A DNA stretch of 64,000 bases from Sulfuriferula sp. (GCA_031291235.1 JARLJL010000006.1:434001-498000), one strand, 5' to 3'. Counted from the stretch's first letter, positions 53,392 to 63,352 are shown. The notes: a model not told the origin generated them from the letters alone. Translations and numbers: made by a program.

Positions 53392-54108
53392 TCAACAATG
53401 TACTAACGTACCTTCATCTTCACCAGCAACGAAACGCGCCAATGCACCGGGCTTGAAAATACTCAGCACTGCCAGCGGCATTTTCTGATCGCGGCACAGC
53501 GTAAACGCAGTGGCGTCCATCACTTTCAGATTCTTCTGTATGGCTTCGTCGAAGCTCAGACGCTGATAACGCGTTGCGTTTGGGTTCTTGTTCGGGTCAT
53601 CAGTATATACGCCATCTACCTTGGTTGCCTTGATGACGATATCGGCGTTCATTTCCATGCCGCGCAAAGCGGCGGCAGTATCGGTAGTAAAGAACGGATT
53701 TCCCGTTCCCGCGCCGAAAATAACGACGCGGCCTTCCTCCAGATAACGGATGGCTTTGCCGCGGATATACGGTTCGGCAACCTGCTCGATATTCAGCGCC
53801 GATTGTACGCGGCTGACCACACCGTTAACCCGGAAAGCGTCCTGCAACGCCAGTGCATTCATCACTGTTGCCAGCATGCCCATGTAATCCGCCGTAGCGC
53901 GGTCCATCCCGGCCGCAGCCGGCGCCACGCCGCGAAAGATGTTGCCGCCGCCGATCACGACGGCAACCTGCACCCCCATATCGACGACCGACTTCACTTC
54001 ATTGACAATACGGGTAATGGTGTCGCGGTTGATACCGTAACTATCTTCACCCATCAAGGCTTCGCCGGAAAGCTTGAGCAATATACGCTTATACACTGGC
54101 GCGCTCAT
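53392..54108 (-). CDS. pyrH: UMP kinase
   Basis: Hexameric kinase of the amino-acid-kinase fold that phosphorylates UMP. Seen in 238 residues: [80 protein letters not shown] and [20 protein letters not shown]. All family motifs are present. It starts two bases after tsf ends. Confidence 0.97.
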   Translation of the reverse strand: MSAPVYKRILLKLSGEALMGEDSYGINRDTITRIVNEVKSVVDMGVQVAVVIGGGNIFRGVAPAAAGMDRATADYMGMLATVMNALALQDAFRVNGVVSRVQSALNIEQVAEPYIRGKAIRYLEEGRVVIFGAGTGNPFFTTDTAAALRGMEMNADIVIKATKVDGVYTDDPNKNPNATRYQRLSFDEAIQKNLKVMDATAFTLCRDQKMPLAVLSIFKPGALARFVAGEDEGTLVHC

Positions 54109-54110
54109 GC

Positions 54111-54983
54111 TTACACCTTCGCTGCAGCAGCCACTTCAGCGGCGTAATCGACCACTTTCTTCTCGATGCCTTCACCGACTACAAACATGGTGAAACCATT
54201 CACCTTGGCTTTTTTCTCAGCCAGCAGTTTTTCCACAGTCTGGTCTGGATTCTTCACGAAAGGCTGACCCAGCAGGGTAACTTCAGCCAGATACTTGGCA
54301 ACGCGGCCTTCGACCATTTTAGCCACGATATCGGCCGGCTTGCCGGATTCGGCAGCTTGCGCAGTATAGATTTCGCGTTCTTTTTCGATCAATTCAGGCG
54401 CTACCTGATCCTTGGACACACACACCGGCTTGCTGGCGGCAATATGCATGGCCAGATCCTTGCCCAGCACTTCATCGCCGTTCAGATCGATCATCACGCC
54501 GATTTTCGAGCCATGCAGGTAAGTCACCAGACGATCTGCCGTCGCATAATGTGCAATGCGGCGGATAGTCAGGTTTTCACCCAGCTTCATGATCAGTGCC
54601 TGACGTACTTCTTCTACGGTACCGCCGGTCATCGCCATCGTCGACAATGCAGCGCTATCGGTACAATTCTGTTCGGCGGCCAATTGGGCAACTGCCTTGG
54701 CGAACGCCAGAAAATCTTCATTTTTACCGACGAAATCGGTTTCGCAGTTAACTTCGACCAGCGCGCCGGTTTTACCGTCAGCACTGATAAACGCGCCGAT
54801 CACGCCTTCCGAACCGCCGCGGCTGGCTGCCTTGCTTGCCTTGGCACCGCTCTTGATACGCAGCAGATCTTCTGCCGCTGCCATATCGCCACTGGTTTCA
54901 GTCAATGCTTTCTTGCATTCCATCATGCCCAGGCCAGTGCGTTCACGCAAATCCTTAACCATACCTGCTGTAATTTCAGCCAT
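54111..54983 (-). CDS. tsf: Translation elongation factor Ts
   Basis: Exchanges GDP for GTP on EF-Tu. Seen in 290 residues: [20 protein letters not shown], the EF-Tu-contact segment with [20 protein letters not shown], and two core subdomains ending in a coiled-coil part and a C-terminal Ala/Val-rich tail. A rho-independent terminator lies between rpsB and this gene, so its mRNA level can be tuned apart from rpsB. Confidence 0.97.
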   Translation of the reverse strand: MAEITAGMVKDLRERTGLGMMECKKALTETSGDMAAAEDLLRIKSGAKASKAASRGGSEGVIGAFISADGKTGALVEVNCETDFVGKNEDFLAFAKAVAQLAAEQNCTDSAALSTMAMTGGTVEEVRQALIMKLGENLTIRRIAHYATADRLVTYLHGSKIGVMIDLNGDEVLGKDLAMHIAASKPVCVSKDQVAPELIEKEREIYTAQAAESGKPADIVAKMVEGRVAKYLAEVTLLGQPFVKNPDQTVEKLLAEKKAKVNGFTMFVVGEGIEKKVVDYAAEVAAAAKV

Positions 54984-55016
54984 GCTTGCTCCTTAATTGA
55001 ATCGATACAAAGTTTA

Positions 55017-55042
55017 CAAAAAAAGGGGCGAAAGCCCCTTTT
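55017..55042 (-). terminator. Attenuator-like terminator between rpsB and tsf
   Basis: AAAAGGGGC (55021-55029) and GCCCCTTTT (55034-55042) form a perfect 9-base stem with a GAAA tetraloop, followed on the minus strand by a T-run of about seven. It lies 18 bases after the rpsB stop. In E. coli a partial terminator also stands between these genes, so partial read-through into the long operon is likely. Confidence 0.9.
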
Positions 55043-55060
55043 CGTTAAGCGTTTTGGTGA

Positions 55061-55807
55061 TTATTGCGCTGCTGTCGCTTCTTCAGCAACTTCAACGAAC
55101 TCTTCGCCTTCGCCCAGAATTTCGCCTATCGCCTGACTGCGGCCTTCCAGCACAGCATCGGCAACGCCGCGCGCATACAAACGAATCGCACGACTGGAGT
55201 CGTCGTTACCCGGAACAATATAATTCACGCCGGCAGGACTGTTATTGGTATCAACCACGCCGATCACGGGAATACCCAGCGCATTGGCTTCAACCACTGC
55301 ACCTTTTTGATAACCGACGTCGATAACGAAAATCGCATCAGGCAATGCAGCCATATCCTTGATACCGCCCAGGCTGCGATTCAGCTTGTCGAGCTCGCGC
55401 TGCAATACCAAAGCTTCTTTTTTAGGAATCTTTGAGCTTTCATCACCCAATAAAGTTTCCAGATCCTTCAAACGCTTGATGGATTGCTTGACCGTCTTGA
55501 AGTTGGTCAGCATACCGCCCAGCCAGCGATTGTCCACATAAGGCATGCCGGCACGCTCAGCTTCTTCGCGGACGATTTCACGCGCAGAACGCTTGGTTCC
55601 AACAAACAATACAGTACCTTTATTACCGGCAAGTTTACGCACGAATTTCAGTGCGTCCTGGAACATGGGCAAGCTTTTTTCCAGGTTAACGATGTGGATT
55701 TTGTTACGATGACCGAAAATGTACGGTGCCATTTTCGGGTTCCAGAAACGGGTTTGGTGACCGAAGTGAACACCGGCTTCCAGCATTTGACGCATGGTAA
55801 TAGACAT
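55061..55807 (-). CDS. rpsB: 30S ribosomal protein S2
   Basis: Primary component of the small subunit, 248 residues. Seen: [20 protein letters not shown] at the start, [56 protein letters not shown] and [25 protein letters not shown] precedes the ATG. It heads the operon that runs to rnhB; promoter and leader lie at 55808-55951. Confidence 0.98.
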   Translation of the reverse strand: MSITMRQMLEAGVHFGHQTRFWNPKMAPYIFGHRNKIHIVNLEKSLPMFQDALKFVRKLAGNKGTVLFVGTKRSAREIVREEAERAGMPYVDNRWLGGMLTNFKTVKQSIKRLKDLETLLGDESSKIPKKEALVLQRELDKLNRSLGGIKDMAALPDAIFVIDVGYQKGAVVEANALGIPVIGVVDTNNSPAGVNYIVPGNDDSSRAIRLYARGVADAVLEGRSQAIGEILGEGEEFVEVAEEATAAQ

Positions 55808-55891
55808 GATAATTTCCTTTAGGGTTAAGCCTCCAACTGTCGCCCAACATTCTCAACGAGAACACCCTAAGCTTAGACAGTTGTGCGTATT

Positions 55892-55915
55892 TTGTTATTC
55901 AACATTAAATAACAA
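55892..55915 (-). other. Leader hairpin in the rpsB 5' region
   Basis: TTGTTATT (55892-55899) and AATAACAA (55908-55915) pair perfectly around an 8-base loop, just after the predicted transcription start. S2 represses its own mRNA through the 5' leader in enterobacteria; whether this AT-rich stem takes part is unknown. Confidence 0.5.
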
Positions 55916-55922
55916 GCTCAAA

Positions 55923-55951
55923 ATTATAACACAACGCGGCTTGTCGAGCAA
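55923..55951 (-). promoter_or_regulatory. Sigma-70 promoter of the rpsB operon
   Basis: On the minus strand TTGCTC (55951-55946) and a perfect TATAAT (55928-55923) are separated by 17 bases. Transcription should start near 55916, giving a leader of about 110 bases before the rpsB ATG. The promoter lies just before the stop of the clsB gene at 55957. Confidence 0.8.
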
Positions 55952-55956
55952 TGTGC

Positions 55957-57114
55957 TCACCAGACCCTGCCGTAACCCACCAGTCCCATCAGTACACGCA
56001 CCAAACCCAATGCCAGATAGGGCAATATCCGCCGATACCAGGTACGCCGTTGCCAATCGCCAGGCCGCACCATCACCCCGCCGCGCTGCATCGCGGCCAG
56101 CAATTCGCGCCGCAAGCTGCGGGCAAAATCGTCGGCTTCGGCTACCAGATTCGCCTCGCGCGCCAGCAACAAACTGAAAGGATCGATATTGCTCGAACCG
56201 ACTGTCGCCCAATGCTCGTCTATCACAGCCACTTTTGCATGCAAAAAACTCTTGTGGTACTCGCAAATTTCCACACCCGCCCCCAGCAGCTGACCATATA
56301 ATGCGTGCGAAGCATAATGCATCAGACGGTATTCGATCCGGCCTTGCAATAGCAACGTCACTTTTACGCCGCGCTCTGCCGCCTCCATCAATGCGCGACG
56401 AAAACGCATACCCGGCAGAAAATAAGCATTGGCTATCAGTATATGATCGTGCGCAGCGGTAATTGCAGCAAGATAGGCCTGCTCGATATCGCGCCGATGG
56501 CGGAAATTGTCCCTGACCAGAAATGCGACACGATCCTGCCCTGCCGGACGCGCTTCGATCGGCGCACGTTTATTCACGCGCCACTCCGTGCGGTTCTGCG
56601 TCCAGCACACGAACGACCACAGCCGCCGCACATCCGGCACGATGCGGGACAATATCGGCCCTTGCACGCGTACCGCATAATCGAAACGCGGCGGAATCTG
56701 CCCCGGCGTATCCATATCGTCGATAATATTGATACCGCCGATAAAGGCGATACCGGCATCGATCACCGTCACCTTGCGGTGCAAACGCCGCAACCGGTGC
56801 CGACGCAACGTGGTCCAGGCGTATTCCGGGCGAAACACCAGCCAGCTCACGCCCGCATTTTGCAAATCGCGTATCAGTTTCGGCGACAATCCGCGCGAAC
56901 CGAAACCGTCGACCAGCACCCGCACCCGCACGCCGCGTTGCGCCGCGCGCGACAAAGCCTCCGCGATCATGGTGCCGGTAGCGTCATCGGCGAAAATATA
57001 GGTCTGCAAATCGACCTCGTACTGCGCCGCATCTATCGCCGCGCACAACGCCGGAAAATACGCCGTGCCGCTCTCCAGCAAATCCAGCCGATTGCCGGGC
57101 AGCAAGTCATTCAT
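55957..57114 (-). CDS. clsB: Cardiolipin synthase, ClsB type
   Basis: Phospholipase-D-superfamily enzyme that makes cardiolipin; ClsB can also act in phosphatidylglycerol synthesis. Seen in 385 residues: two HKD motifs, HRKVTVID at about 112 and HAKVAVID near 290, with FIGGINIIDD and VGSSNIDPFSLLLAREANLV after them. There is no N-terminal membrane pair, as in ClsB and unlike ClsA. The gene overlaps the preceding YbhP-like gene by 8 bases, the same pairing as ybhP-clsB in E. coli. Confidence 0.93.
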   Translation of the reverse strand: MNDLLPGNRLDLLESGTAYFPALCAAIDAAQYEVDLQTYIFADDATGTMIAEALSRAAQRGVRVRVLVDGFGSRGLSPKLIRDLQNAGVSWLVFRPEYAWTTLRRHRLRRLHRKVTVIDAGIAFIGGINIIDDMDTPGQIPPRFDYAVRVQGPILSRIVPDVRRLWSFVCWTQNRTEWRVNKRAPIEARPAGQDRVAFLVRDNFRHRRDIEQAYLAAITAAHDHILIANAYFLPGMRFRRALMEAAERGVKVTLLLQGRIEYRLMHYASHALYGQLLGAGVEICEYHKSFLHAKVAVIDEHWATVGSSNIDPFSLLLAREANLVAEADDFARSLRRELLAAMQRGGVMVRPGDWQRRTWYRRILPYLALGLVRVLMGLVGYGRVW

Positions 57115-57865
57115 CGAAGGCGCCCAGCGTCGCCATCAATACCGCATGATCCGAACAGCGCCAGTTGTCCATGCCGTGCAACACTTTCGCTTCGCGTATA
57201 TCCCAGCCGCGTACGTAAATCCGGTCCAGCGACAGCAACGGCAATTGCGCCGGAAAACTGCGCGCCGCCTTGCCGTGCAAGGTCACGAACGCCTCACGCA
57301 ACCCCAGCTCACGTGCAAATTCGCGGCCGGCATGACCGCGCCAATCGTTGAAATCCCCGGCGATAATCAGCGTCGCCGCTTCCGGCACTTCTTCCCTGAC
57401 ACGCCGCTGCAGCATGACCAGCTGCTGTTTGCGGCTATGTTCAAACAGCGCCAGATGCACGCAAAACACATGTACCTCATGAGGCACGCCGGGAACGGCG
57501 ATCACCGCGTGCAGCAAGCCGCGCGACTCAAACGCATGCGCAGAGATATCCAGATTCTCCCAGCGTATGATCGGATACCGCGACAGAATGGCATTGCCGT
57601 GATGCCCCTGATCGTAGATCGCATTTTTGCCGTAGGCAAAATCGGACCACACCTGATCCGCCAGAAACTCATATTGCGGTGCAGACGGCCAATGCTGCCA
57701 GCGTTGCGCATGCCCCAGATGGCTGCCCTGCACCTCCTGCAGAAATACGATATCCGCGTCCAGCGCGCGCAGACGCTCGCGCAGATCATGGATCACCATG
57801 CGCCGATTGAAATGCGAAAATCCCTTATGGATGTTATAGCTGGCAACGCGCAATAAATTACTCAT
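57107..57865 (-). CDS. Endonuclease/exonuclease/phosphatase-family protein, YbhP-like
   Basis: A 252-residue protein of the EEP (DNase I-like) fold. Seen: RVASYNIHKGFSHFNRR with the metal-binding Asn, VFLQEVQGSH with the catalytic Glu, LIIAGDFNDWRGHAGRE, LSLDRIYVRG, and a final SDHAVLMATL with the Asp-His pair. All motifs of a metal-dependent phosphoesterase are intact. Its overlap with clsB suggests a phospholipid or nucleotide phosphoester substrate; in E. coli the role of YbhP is not settled. Confidence 0.92.
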   Translation of the reverse strand: MSNLLRVASYNIHKGFSHFNRRMVIHDLRERLRALDADIVFLQEVQGSHLGHAQRWQHWPSAPQYEFLADQVWSDFAYGKNAIYDQGHHGNAILSRYPIIRWENLDISAHAFESRGLLHAVIAVPGVPHEVHVFCVHLALFEHSRKQQLVMLQRRVREEVPEAATLIIAGDFNDWRGHAGREFARELGLREAFVTLHGKAARSFPAQLPLLSLDRIYVRGWDIREAKVLHGMDNWRCSDHAVLMATLGAFDE

Positions 57866-57936
57866 TGCATGATGATAGCAAGCGTTCCCGTCAACCCGCT
57901 ACTGTCTTCAACAGAAACAGCGGTTTTCAGGCCCGA

Positions 57937-59724
57937 TCAGGCAGCGGCCAGCACTTTGGTTTGCCCCGGCAACACCGCGCGCCGATCCACATACAGACAC
58001 GACCCCGATATTTTCTTGGCCGCTTTTTTGACTTCGGTAGCTGCTGCAGCGATTTCATGGCACTCGTGGAATTGATTACGCCCCACCGGCACCGCGCCGA
58101 TAGACAAACTGGGGAAGCTGTATTCCGCGCGATTGCCGCGCCTGTCCTCGGCAACGTAACAACCGTCGCCCAGATCCTCGTGCTGCAAGTAAGTCTTTAT
58201 CGCCGTATCGAACGCGAGCAATACCGACTCGCAGCGTTGCTCCCAATCGTGGCTCTGGAACAGCAGGAAAAAATCGTCGCCGCCGATATGACCGACAAAA
58301 TCGATATCCTTGTCGGCATGCCCCACCAGCACTTCCGCAGTCAGCTTGATCAACTCATCGCCGCGCCGGTAACCGAACACATCGTTAAACGGTTTAAAAT
58401 AATCCAGATCGACATAGCAGGCGCAAAACTGCTGGCCGTTGCCCATCAGCAATTCCATCTGCTCATTGATGGGAACATTGCCCGGCAACATCGTCAGCGG
58501 ATTGGCGTAGCGCGCTTCCTGTATCTGCAGGCGGGTCATTTCCTGCATCAGCGCAAAATTCGACCCGATCCCGGCATAGGCACCGTCCCGCACCAGGATG
58601 AACCCGTCGGCAAAACGTTTCTGGCCCTGCATCAGTACCAGCTGACTCAGCGCCACCACCGACATTTCCACATCGACGATCAACGGCGCCTTTTCCATAA
58701 AAACCGTACACGATTTGCGGCTATACAAGTCGCGTATGTAACCGTGCGAAAACTTATCCACCATGGTGCGGTTCAGCAAACCGACCGGCAACTTGCCGTC
58801 CAGCACCGGCAATACATTCAGCTCGGGGTTGGCCAGCAATATCTTGAGCGCATCTTCGCTGGTCGTCTGCACCGTCACCGTCGGCACTTCGGTCAGCAGC
58901 AACCTGACCTGACGGCCGCGCTGCAGCACCATTTTCGACCATGGATTGGCGCTGATCAGCGCACTGTCGAAACAAGCCTGTGCAGCCGCACTCGCTACAT
59001 GTTTCGGTTGCACGACAGGGTGTCCGATAAAATACCCCTGTCCCAGGCATATACCCATTTCCTTCAAAATCAGCAATTCGGCCCGATGCTCTATACCCTC
59101 GGCGATAATGATGGCATTGCTTTTTTCCGCGATCTGCTTGATCGAGCGTACAAACTGCAGCTTCACCGGATCCTTGTCGATCCCGGTTACGAAATGTTTG
59201 TCCAGCTTGACGAAATCGGGACGCACATCGGACCACAAACGCAAACTGGAAAACCCTTCGCCCAGATCGTCCAGCGCTATCTTGAAACCGCGCTCGCGCA
59301 GCGTCATCAAACCGGCCACGACCGATGCGCTATCCATCTGCGGAGAGCCTTCGGTAATTTCGAATACCACTCTGTCCTTCAACGCGCTATGCTCGCCTAC
59401 CAGATCATTTAACAGCGGATCGGACAATGCGCCCGCCAGCAATGCAAACGGGCTGATATTGACGAACAGCCGGCCCGGCAAACCCGCCTGCACAAATTGC
59501 GTCATCACCGTATAAACGCACAGCATTTCCAGCCGTACCAGCAAATCGGTATGCTCGGCCGCCTGAAACAGCGCCTGCGGCATGTGCAAATCGGTCCCGA
59601 CCGGACCGCGTATCAGACCCTCGTAACCGATCACATTACCGTGATGCAAATCCATGATAGGCTGAAACAGCGGGTGCAGCGCCCGCCTGTCCATAATGTC
59701 CAGCAATTTTTCACGTTGCAACAT
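57937..59724 (-). CDS. EAL-CBS-GGDEF c-di-GMP signalling protein
   Basis: A 595-residue cytosolic protein with inverted domain order. Seen: an EAL phosphodiesterase domain first (FQPIMDLHHGNVIGYEGLIR with Glu35, FVNISPFALLAG, ALDDLGEGFSSLRLWSDVRP then VKLDKHFV, IAEGIEHRAEL), a middle CBS pair at about 275-400, and a C-terminal GGDEF domain with HIGGDDFFLLF near 480. EAL residues for metal and catalysis look present, so it can probably break down c-di-GMP; GGDDF may be an active or regulatory site. Start ATG 59724 is set by GGGAG upstream. It is divergent from mshE, a c-di-GMP-binding ATPase. Confidence 0.92.
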   Translation of the reverse strand: MLQREKLLDIMDRRALHPLFQPIMDLHHGNVIGYEGLIRGPVGTDLHMPQALFQAAEHTDLLVRLEMLCVYTVMTQFVQAGLPGRLFVNISPFALLAGALSDPLLNDLVGEHSALKDRVVFEITEGSPQMDSASVVAGLMTLRERGFKIALDDLGEGFSSLRLWSDVRPDFVKLDKHFVTGIDKDPVKLQFVRSIKQIAEKSNAIIIAEGIEHRAELLILKEMGICLGQGYFIGHPVVQPKHVASAAAQACFDSALISANPWSKMVLQRGRQVRLLLTEVPTVTVQTTSEDALKILLANPELNVLPVLDGKLPVGLLNRTMVDKFSHGYIRDLYSRKSCTVFMEKAPLIVDVEMSVVALSQLVLMQGQKRFADGFILVRDGAYAGIGSNFALMQEMTRLQIQEARYANPLTMLPGNVPINEQMELLMGNGQQFCACYVDLDYFKPFNDVFGYRRGDELIKLTAEVLVGHADKDIDFVGHIGGDDFFLLFQSHDWEQRCESVLLAFDTAIKTYLQHEDLGDGCYVAEDRRGNRAEYSFPSLSIGAVPVGRNQFHECHEIAAAATEVKKAAKKISGSCLYVDRRAVLPGQTKVLAAA

Positions 59725-59851
59725 GTGACTCTCCCTCAATCTACCCAGCACTCCAAAATAACGCACCAATATGACAAATTAACGACAAGCGCCCATTTCA
59801 GCCAAATTCGCGTTAAGATAATACCCATACAAATTATGCACAGGATGGCAT

Positions 59852-61552
59852 ATGGCACGCCCGGAAAAAATCCGCCTTGGGGAATTACTCGTTCGACAAA
59901 AACTGTTGTCCGAAGCCCAACTCCAGCTGGCGCTGGAAGAACAAAAGAAAAGCGGACGAAAACTGGGCAGATTTCTGGTCGAAAACGGCTTCATCACCGA
60001 AGACCAGATCGCCGATGCCATTGCGCGGCAGCTCAACATCCCGTTCATCCACCTCAAGAACTACAACATCAAACCGGAAACCACGCGCCTGCTGCCGGAA
60101 ATGCAGGCGCGGCGCTTCCGTGCCATCGTGCTGGAAGATCGCGGCGACAGTGCGCTGATCGGCATGACCGACCCCACCGATCTGTATGTGTATGACGAAA
60201 TTGCCCGCGTCGTCAAAAAGAACATCGAACTCGCCGTCGTCAACGAAAACGCCTTACTGCAGACCATAGACCGGATTTACCGCAAAACCGGCGAAATCAC
60301 CGACCTCGCGCGCGAACTGGAACAGGATCTGGGCGACAGCTACGTCGATTTCGGTTTGGGCGTCAGCTCGGGCAGCGAAGACGCCCCCGTGGTCAAACTG
60401 CTGCAATCGGTGTTCGACGACGCCACGCAGGTACGCGCCTCAGACATCCATATCGAACCGCAACAGGATGCACTGCATATCCGTTTCCGCATCGACGGCG
60501 TACTCAACCTGCAAACGCGTGCCGATATCAAGATCGCACCGGCGCTGGCATTGCGCCTGAAACTCATGTCGGGGCTGGATATTTCCGAAAAACGTCTGCC
60601 GCAGGACGGCCGCTTCGCGATCAAGGTCAAACAGCAATCCATCGACGTGCGTATCTCCACCATGCCCACACAATACGGCGAATCAGTGGTAATGCGCCTG
60701 CTCAACCAAAGCGGCAATACCCTCAACCTCAGCGCCATCGGCATGCCGCCGGCCATGTTGACGCGCTTTCGCGCCATACTGAAACGGCCCAACGGCCTCA
60801 TACTCGTCACCGGCCCCACCGGCAGCGGCAAAACCACTACCCTGTACGGCGCGCTGTCCGAACTCAACAGCCCAGCGCTCAAGGTCATCACCGTCGAAGA
60901 TCCTGTGGAGTACCGCCTGCCCGGCATCAATCAGGTGCAGGTCAACGAAAAGATCGAGCTCGATTTCGCCCGCGTGCTGCGCGCCGCGCTGCGTCAGGAT
61001 CCGGATGTCGTGCTGGTAGGCGAAATGCGCGACCAGGAAACTGCCCAGATCGGCATGCGCGCCGCCATCACCGGTCACCTGGTGCTCTCCACGCTGCACA
61101 CCAACGACGCCGCCAGTACGCCCATCCGCCTGATGGATATGGGCGTACCGCGCTACATGGTGGCCACCTCGATACAGGCAGTACTCGCGCAACGTCTGGT
61201 GCGCGTCGTCTGCGACAGTTGCAACGAGCCTTATACGCCCACGCCTGCCGAACATTTGTGGCTCAAATCCGAGCTCGGCGACACAGTCGACCAGCATCCC
61301 TACCAGCACGGCCGAGGCTGCACCAATTGCAATCACACCGGCTTCAGCGGCCGCGTCGGCGTGTATGAAATGCTAGAGATCACCAATGCGGTTGCCGAAG
61401 CTGCCAATCAGGCCGACCCCGCCGACTTTCTACGCGCCGCGGAGCAGCAGATGGCCGGCAACACCCTGCGCCGCCATGCCGTCACGCTCGTAACTGCAGG
61501 CAAAACCACGATAGCCGAAGCCATGCGCATCAGCAACCAGTTCGATGATTGA
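59852..61552 (+). CDS. mshE: Type IV pilus assembly ATPase, MshE-like
   Basis: Hexameric cytosolic ATPase that drives pilus extension. Seen in 566 residues: an N-terminal MshEN domain with RLGELLVRQKLLSEAQLQLA and a second RKLGRFLVENGFITEDQIAD unit, the tandem RLG-type motif known to bind c-di-GMP; a Walker A GPTGSGKTTT at about 320; the Asp box and Walker B in DPDVVLVGEMRD; His box GHLVLSTLHTNDA; and a tetra-Cys zinc site (VCDSCNEPY and GCTNCNHTG). It is followed by a pilus platform gene and two prepilins. Confidence 0.93.
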   Translation: MARPEKIRLGELLVRQKLLSEAQLQLALEEQKKSGRKLGRFLVENGFITEDQIADAIARQLNIPFIHLKNYNIKPETTRLLPEMQARRFRAIVLEDRGDSALIGMTDPTDLYVYDEIARVVKKNIELAVVNENALLQTIDRIYRKTGEITDLARELEQDLGDSYVDFGLGVSSGSEDAPVVKLLQSVFDDATQVRASDIHIEPQQDALHIRFRIDGVLNLQTRADIKIAPALALRLKLMSGLDISEKRLPQDGRFAIKVKQQSIDVRISTMPTQYGESVVMRLLNQSGNTLNLSAIGMPPAMLTRFRAILKRPNGLILVTGPTGSGKTTTLYGALSELNSPALKVITVEDPVEYRLPGINQVQVNEKIELDFARVLRAALRQDPDVVLVGEMRDQETAQIGMRAAITGHLVLSTLHTNDAASTPIRLMDMGVPRYMVATSIQAVLAQRLVRVVCDSCNEPYTPTPAEHLWLKSELGDTVDQHPYQHGRGCTNCNHTGFSGRVGVYEMLEITNAVAEAANQADPADFLRAAEQQMAGNTLRRHAVTLVTAGKTTIAEAMRISNQFDD

Positions 61553-61611
61553 AGATGTTATCAATCATGCATACCGCCCTATTCGTCATTTAACTTACGA
61601 CTTGCACATCC

Positions 61612-62841
61612 ATGCCATTTTTTGCGTATAAAGCCCGCAATGCACGCGGTGAGCTGGTAGAAGGCACGCTGGAAAGCGCCGACAGCGGCAGCGTTGCCGA
61701 CTTGCTGATCAACACCGGCGTCACGCCAGTCGACATCAGGCCCGCCGCCAACCCGAACGCAAAAACCGGTGACAACTGGTGGAAAAAACTCACCGAAGTC
61801 AAAGTCACCGCCATAGACGTGCAATTATTCAGCCGCCAACTCTACACCCTGCTCAAGGCGGGCGTCCCCATCATGCGCGGTCTGGCCGGGTTGCAGGAAT
61901 CCGCCGTCAACAAGACCTTTGCCGGCGTCATCCAGGATTTACGCGAATCGCTGGACGCCGGACGCGAACTGTCCGCCGCCATGCAGCGCCACCCCACTGT
62001 ATTTTCGGCGTTCTACCTGAGCATGATCCGCGTCGGCGAAATGACCGGCCGGCTGGAAGACGTATTCCTGCGTCTGTTCGACCATCTCGAATTCGAACGC
62101 GAAATGGGCGAACGCGTGCGCACCGCTTTGCGCTATCCCAGCTTCGTCGTCATCGCCATGGCTATCGCCATCGGCGTCATCAATCTCTTCGTCATTCCCG
62201 CCTTCGCCAAGGTTTATGCAGGATTTAATGCCGAGCTGCCGATGGTCACGCAAATCCTCATCGGCACCTCGAATTTCATGGTGCATTACTGGGGGCTGAT
62301 GCTCGCCATCCTCATCGGCAGCGTCATCGCCTTCAAATACTATATCGGCACCGAAGCTGGCCGCTATCGCTGGGACAAAATCAAACTGCACATCCCCATT
62401 GCCGGCAAAATCATCCTCAAAGGCACGCTGGCGCGCTTTGCCCGCAGCTTCGCGCTCGCCAGCAAGAGCGGCGTACCTATCATCCAGAGCCTCAATGTCG
62501 TCGCCCAGACCGTCGATAACGCCTACATCGCCAGCCGCATCGAACAGATGCGCGACGGCATCGAGCGCGGCGAAAGCATACTGCGCACTGCCGCCACCGC
62601 CAACGTATTCACCCCGGTAGTGCTGCAAATGATCGCCGTCGGCGAGGAAACCGGCGATCTCGACAACCTGATGGAAGAAATCGCGCACATGTACGAACGT
62701 GAAGTCGATTACGAACTCAAAACCCTGTCCTCGCAGATCGAGCCGATCTTGATTATCGGTCTGGGTGTACTAGTATTGATACTGGCACTGGGCGTATTCC
62801 TGCCGATCTGGGATCTGGGCAAGGTTGCATTGCACAAATAA
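61612..62841 (+). CDS. mshG: Type IV pilus inner-membrane platform protein, MshG/PilC-like
   Basis: A 409-residue polytopic platform that sits above the assembly ATPase. Seen: FAYKARNARGELVEGTLES at the start, two repeated GspF domains (QLYTLLKAGVPIMRGLAGLQ and ARSFALASKSGVPIIQSLNV), three membrane helices (at about 175-195, 220-245 and 375-400) and MIAVGEETGDLDNLMEEIA in the second repeat. It starts 59 bases after mshE. Ribosome site before ATG 61612 is weak. Confidence 0.94.
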   Translation: MPFFAYKARNARGELVEGTLESADSGSVADLLINTGVTPVDIRPAANPNAKTGDNWWKKLTEVKVTAIDVQLFSRQLYTLLKAGVPIMRGLAGLQESAVNKTFAGVIQDLRESLDAGRELSAAMQRHPTVFSAFYLSMIRVGEMTGRLEDVFLRLFDHLEFEREMGERVRTALRYPSFVVIAMAIAIGVINLFVIPAFAKVYAGFNAELPMVTQILIGTSNFMVHYWGLMLAILIGSVIAFKYYIGTEAGRYRWDKIKLHIPIAGKIILKGTLARFARSFALASKSGVPIIQSLNVVAQTVDNAYIASRIEQMRDGIERGESILRTAATANVFTPVVLQMIAVGEETGDLDNLMEEIAHMYEREVDYELKTLSSQIEPILIIGLGVLVLILALGVFLPIWDLGKVALHK

Positions 62842-62872
62842 ACGGATTAACGTACAGCGCATGGAGAACATC

Positions 62873-63352
62873 ATGAAGCAGAATATAAATAAACAGACCG
62901 GTTTTACCCTGATCGAGTTGGTCGTGGTCATCACCATTCTCGGCATACTGGCCGCCATCGCACTGCCCAAATTCACTGCCATCCAGGCCGACGCCCGGCT
63001 CGCCAAAATGAACGGCGCGATGGGTTCGGTCAAATCCGCCGCCGCCATGGCGCACGCTACCCTGCTCACCCGCGGCTACAGCAGCAGCTACAGCGGCACG
63101 CCCGGCATCGTCATCGAAGGCACCGTGGTAAGTTACACCTACGGCTACCCCAATGCCGCATCCATCGTCCCGCTAGCCGGCCTGTCCGAACCCGATTACG
63201 TCATCACAGGCCTGACCCTGCCGGTAATCGCCGCCGTCGACGTCAATCACACCGGCGGCACAGCGAATTGCACCATCGGCTACACCCCGCCCGCCATTGC
63301 CGACACTCCGCCGACCTATACCGTTAACGCCACACTAGCCATGTGCTCTTAA
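62873..63352 (+). CDS. MshA-like type IV prepilin, copy 1
   Basis: A 159-residue prepilin. Seen: a short basic leader ending in Gly before Phe ([20 protein letters not shown]), so PilD-type peptidase cuts after the Gly and methylates Phe; Glu at +5; a long hydrophobic helix to about 30; a Ser/Tyr/Thr-rich head; and two Cys near the end (ANCTIGYTPP and the penultimate residue) that can form the disulfide loop. GGAG lies six bases before ATG 62873. It lies 31 bases after mshG. Confidence 0.92.
   Translation: MKQNINKQTGFTLIELVVVITILGILAAIALPKFTAIQADARLAKMNGAMGSVKSAAAMAHATLLTRGYSSSYSGTPGIVIEGTVVSYTYGYPNAASIVPLAGLSEPDYVITGLTLPVIAAVDVNHTGGTANCTIGYTPPAIADTPPTYTVNATLAMCS

Noticed and set aside
57865-59412. 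515-codon open frame opposite the EAL-CBS-GGDEF gene
   Set aside because: Arg/His/Gln-rich antisense shadow of a strong gene in high-GC DNA.
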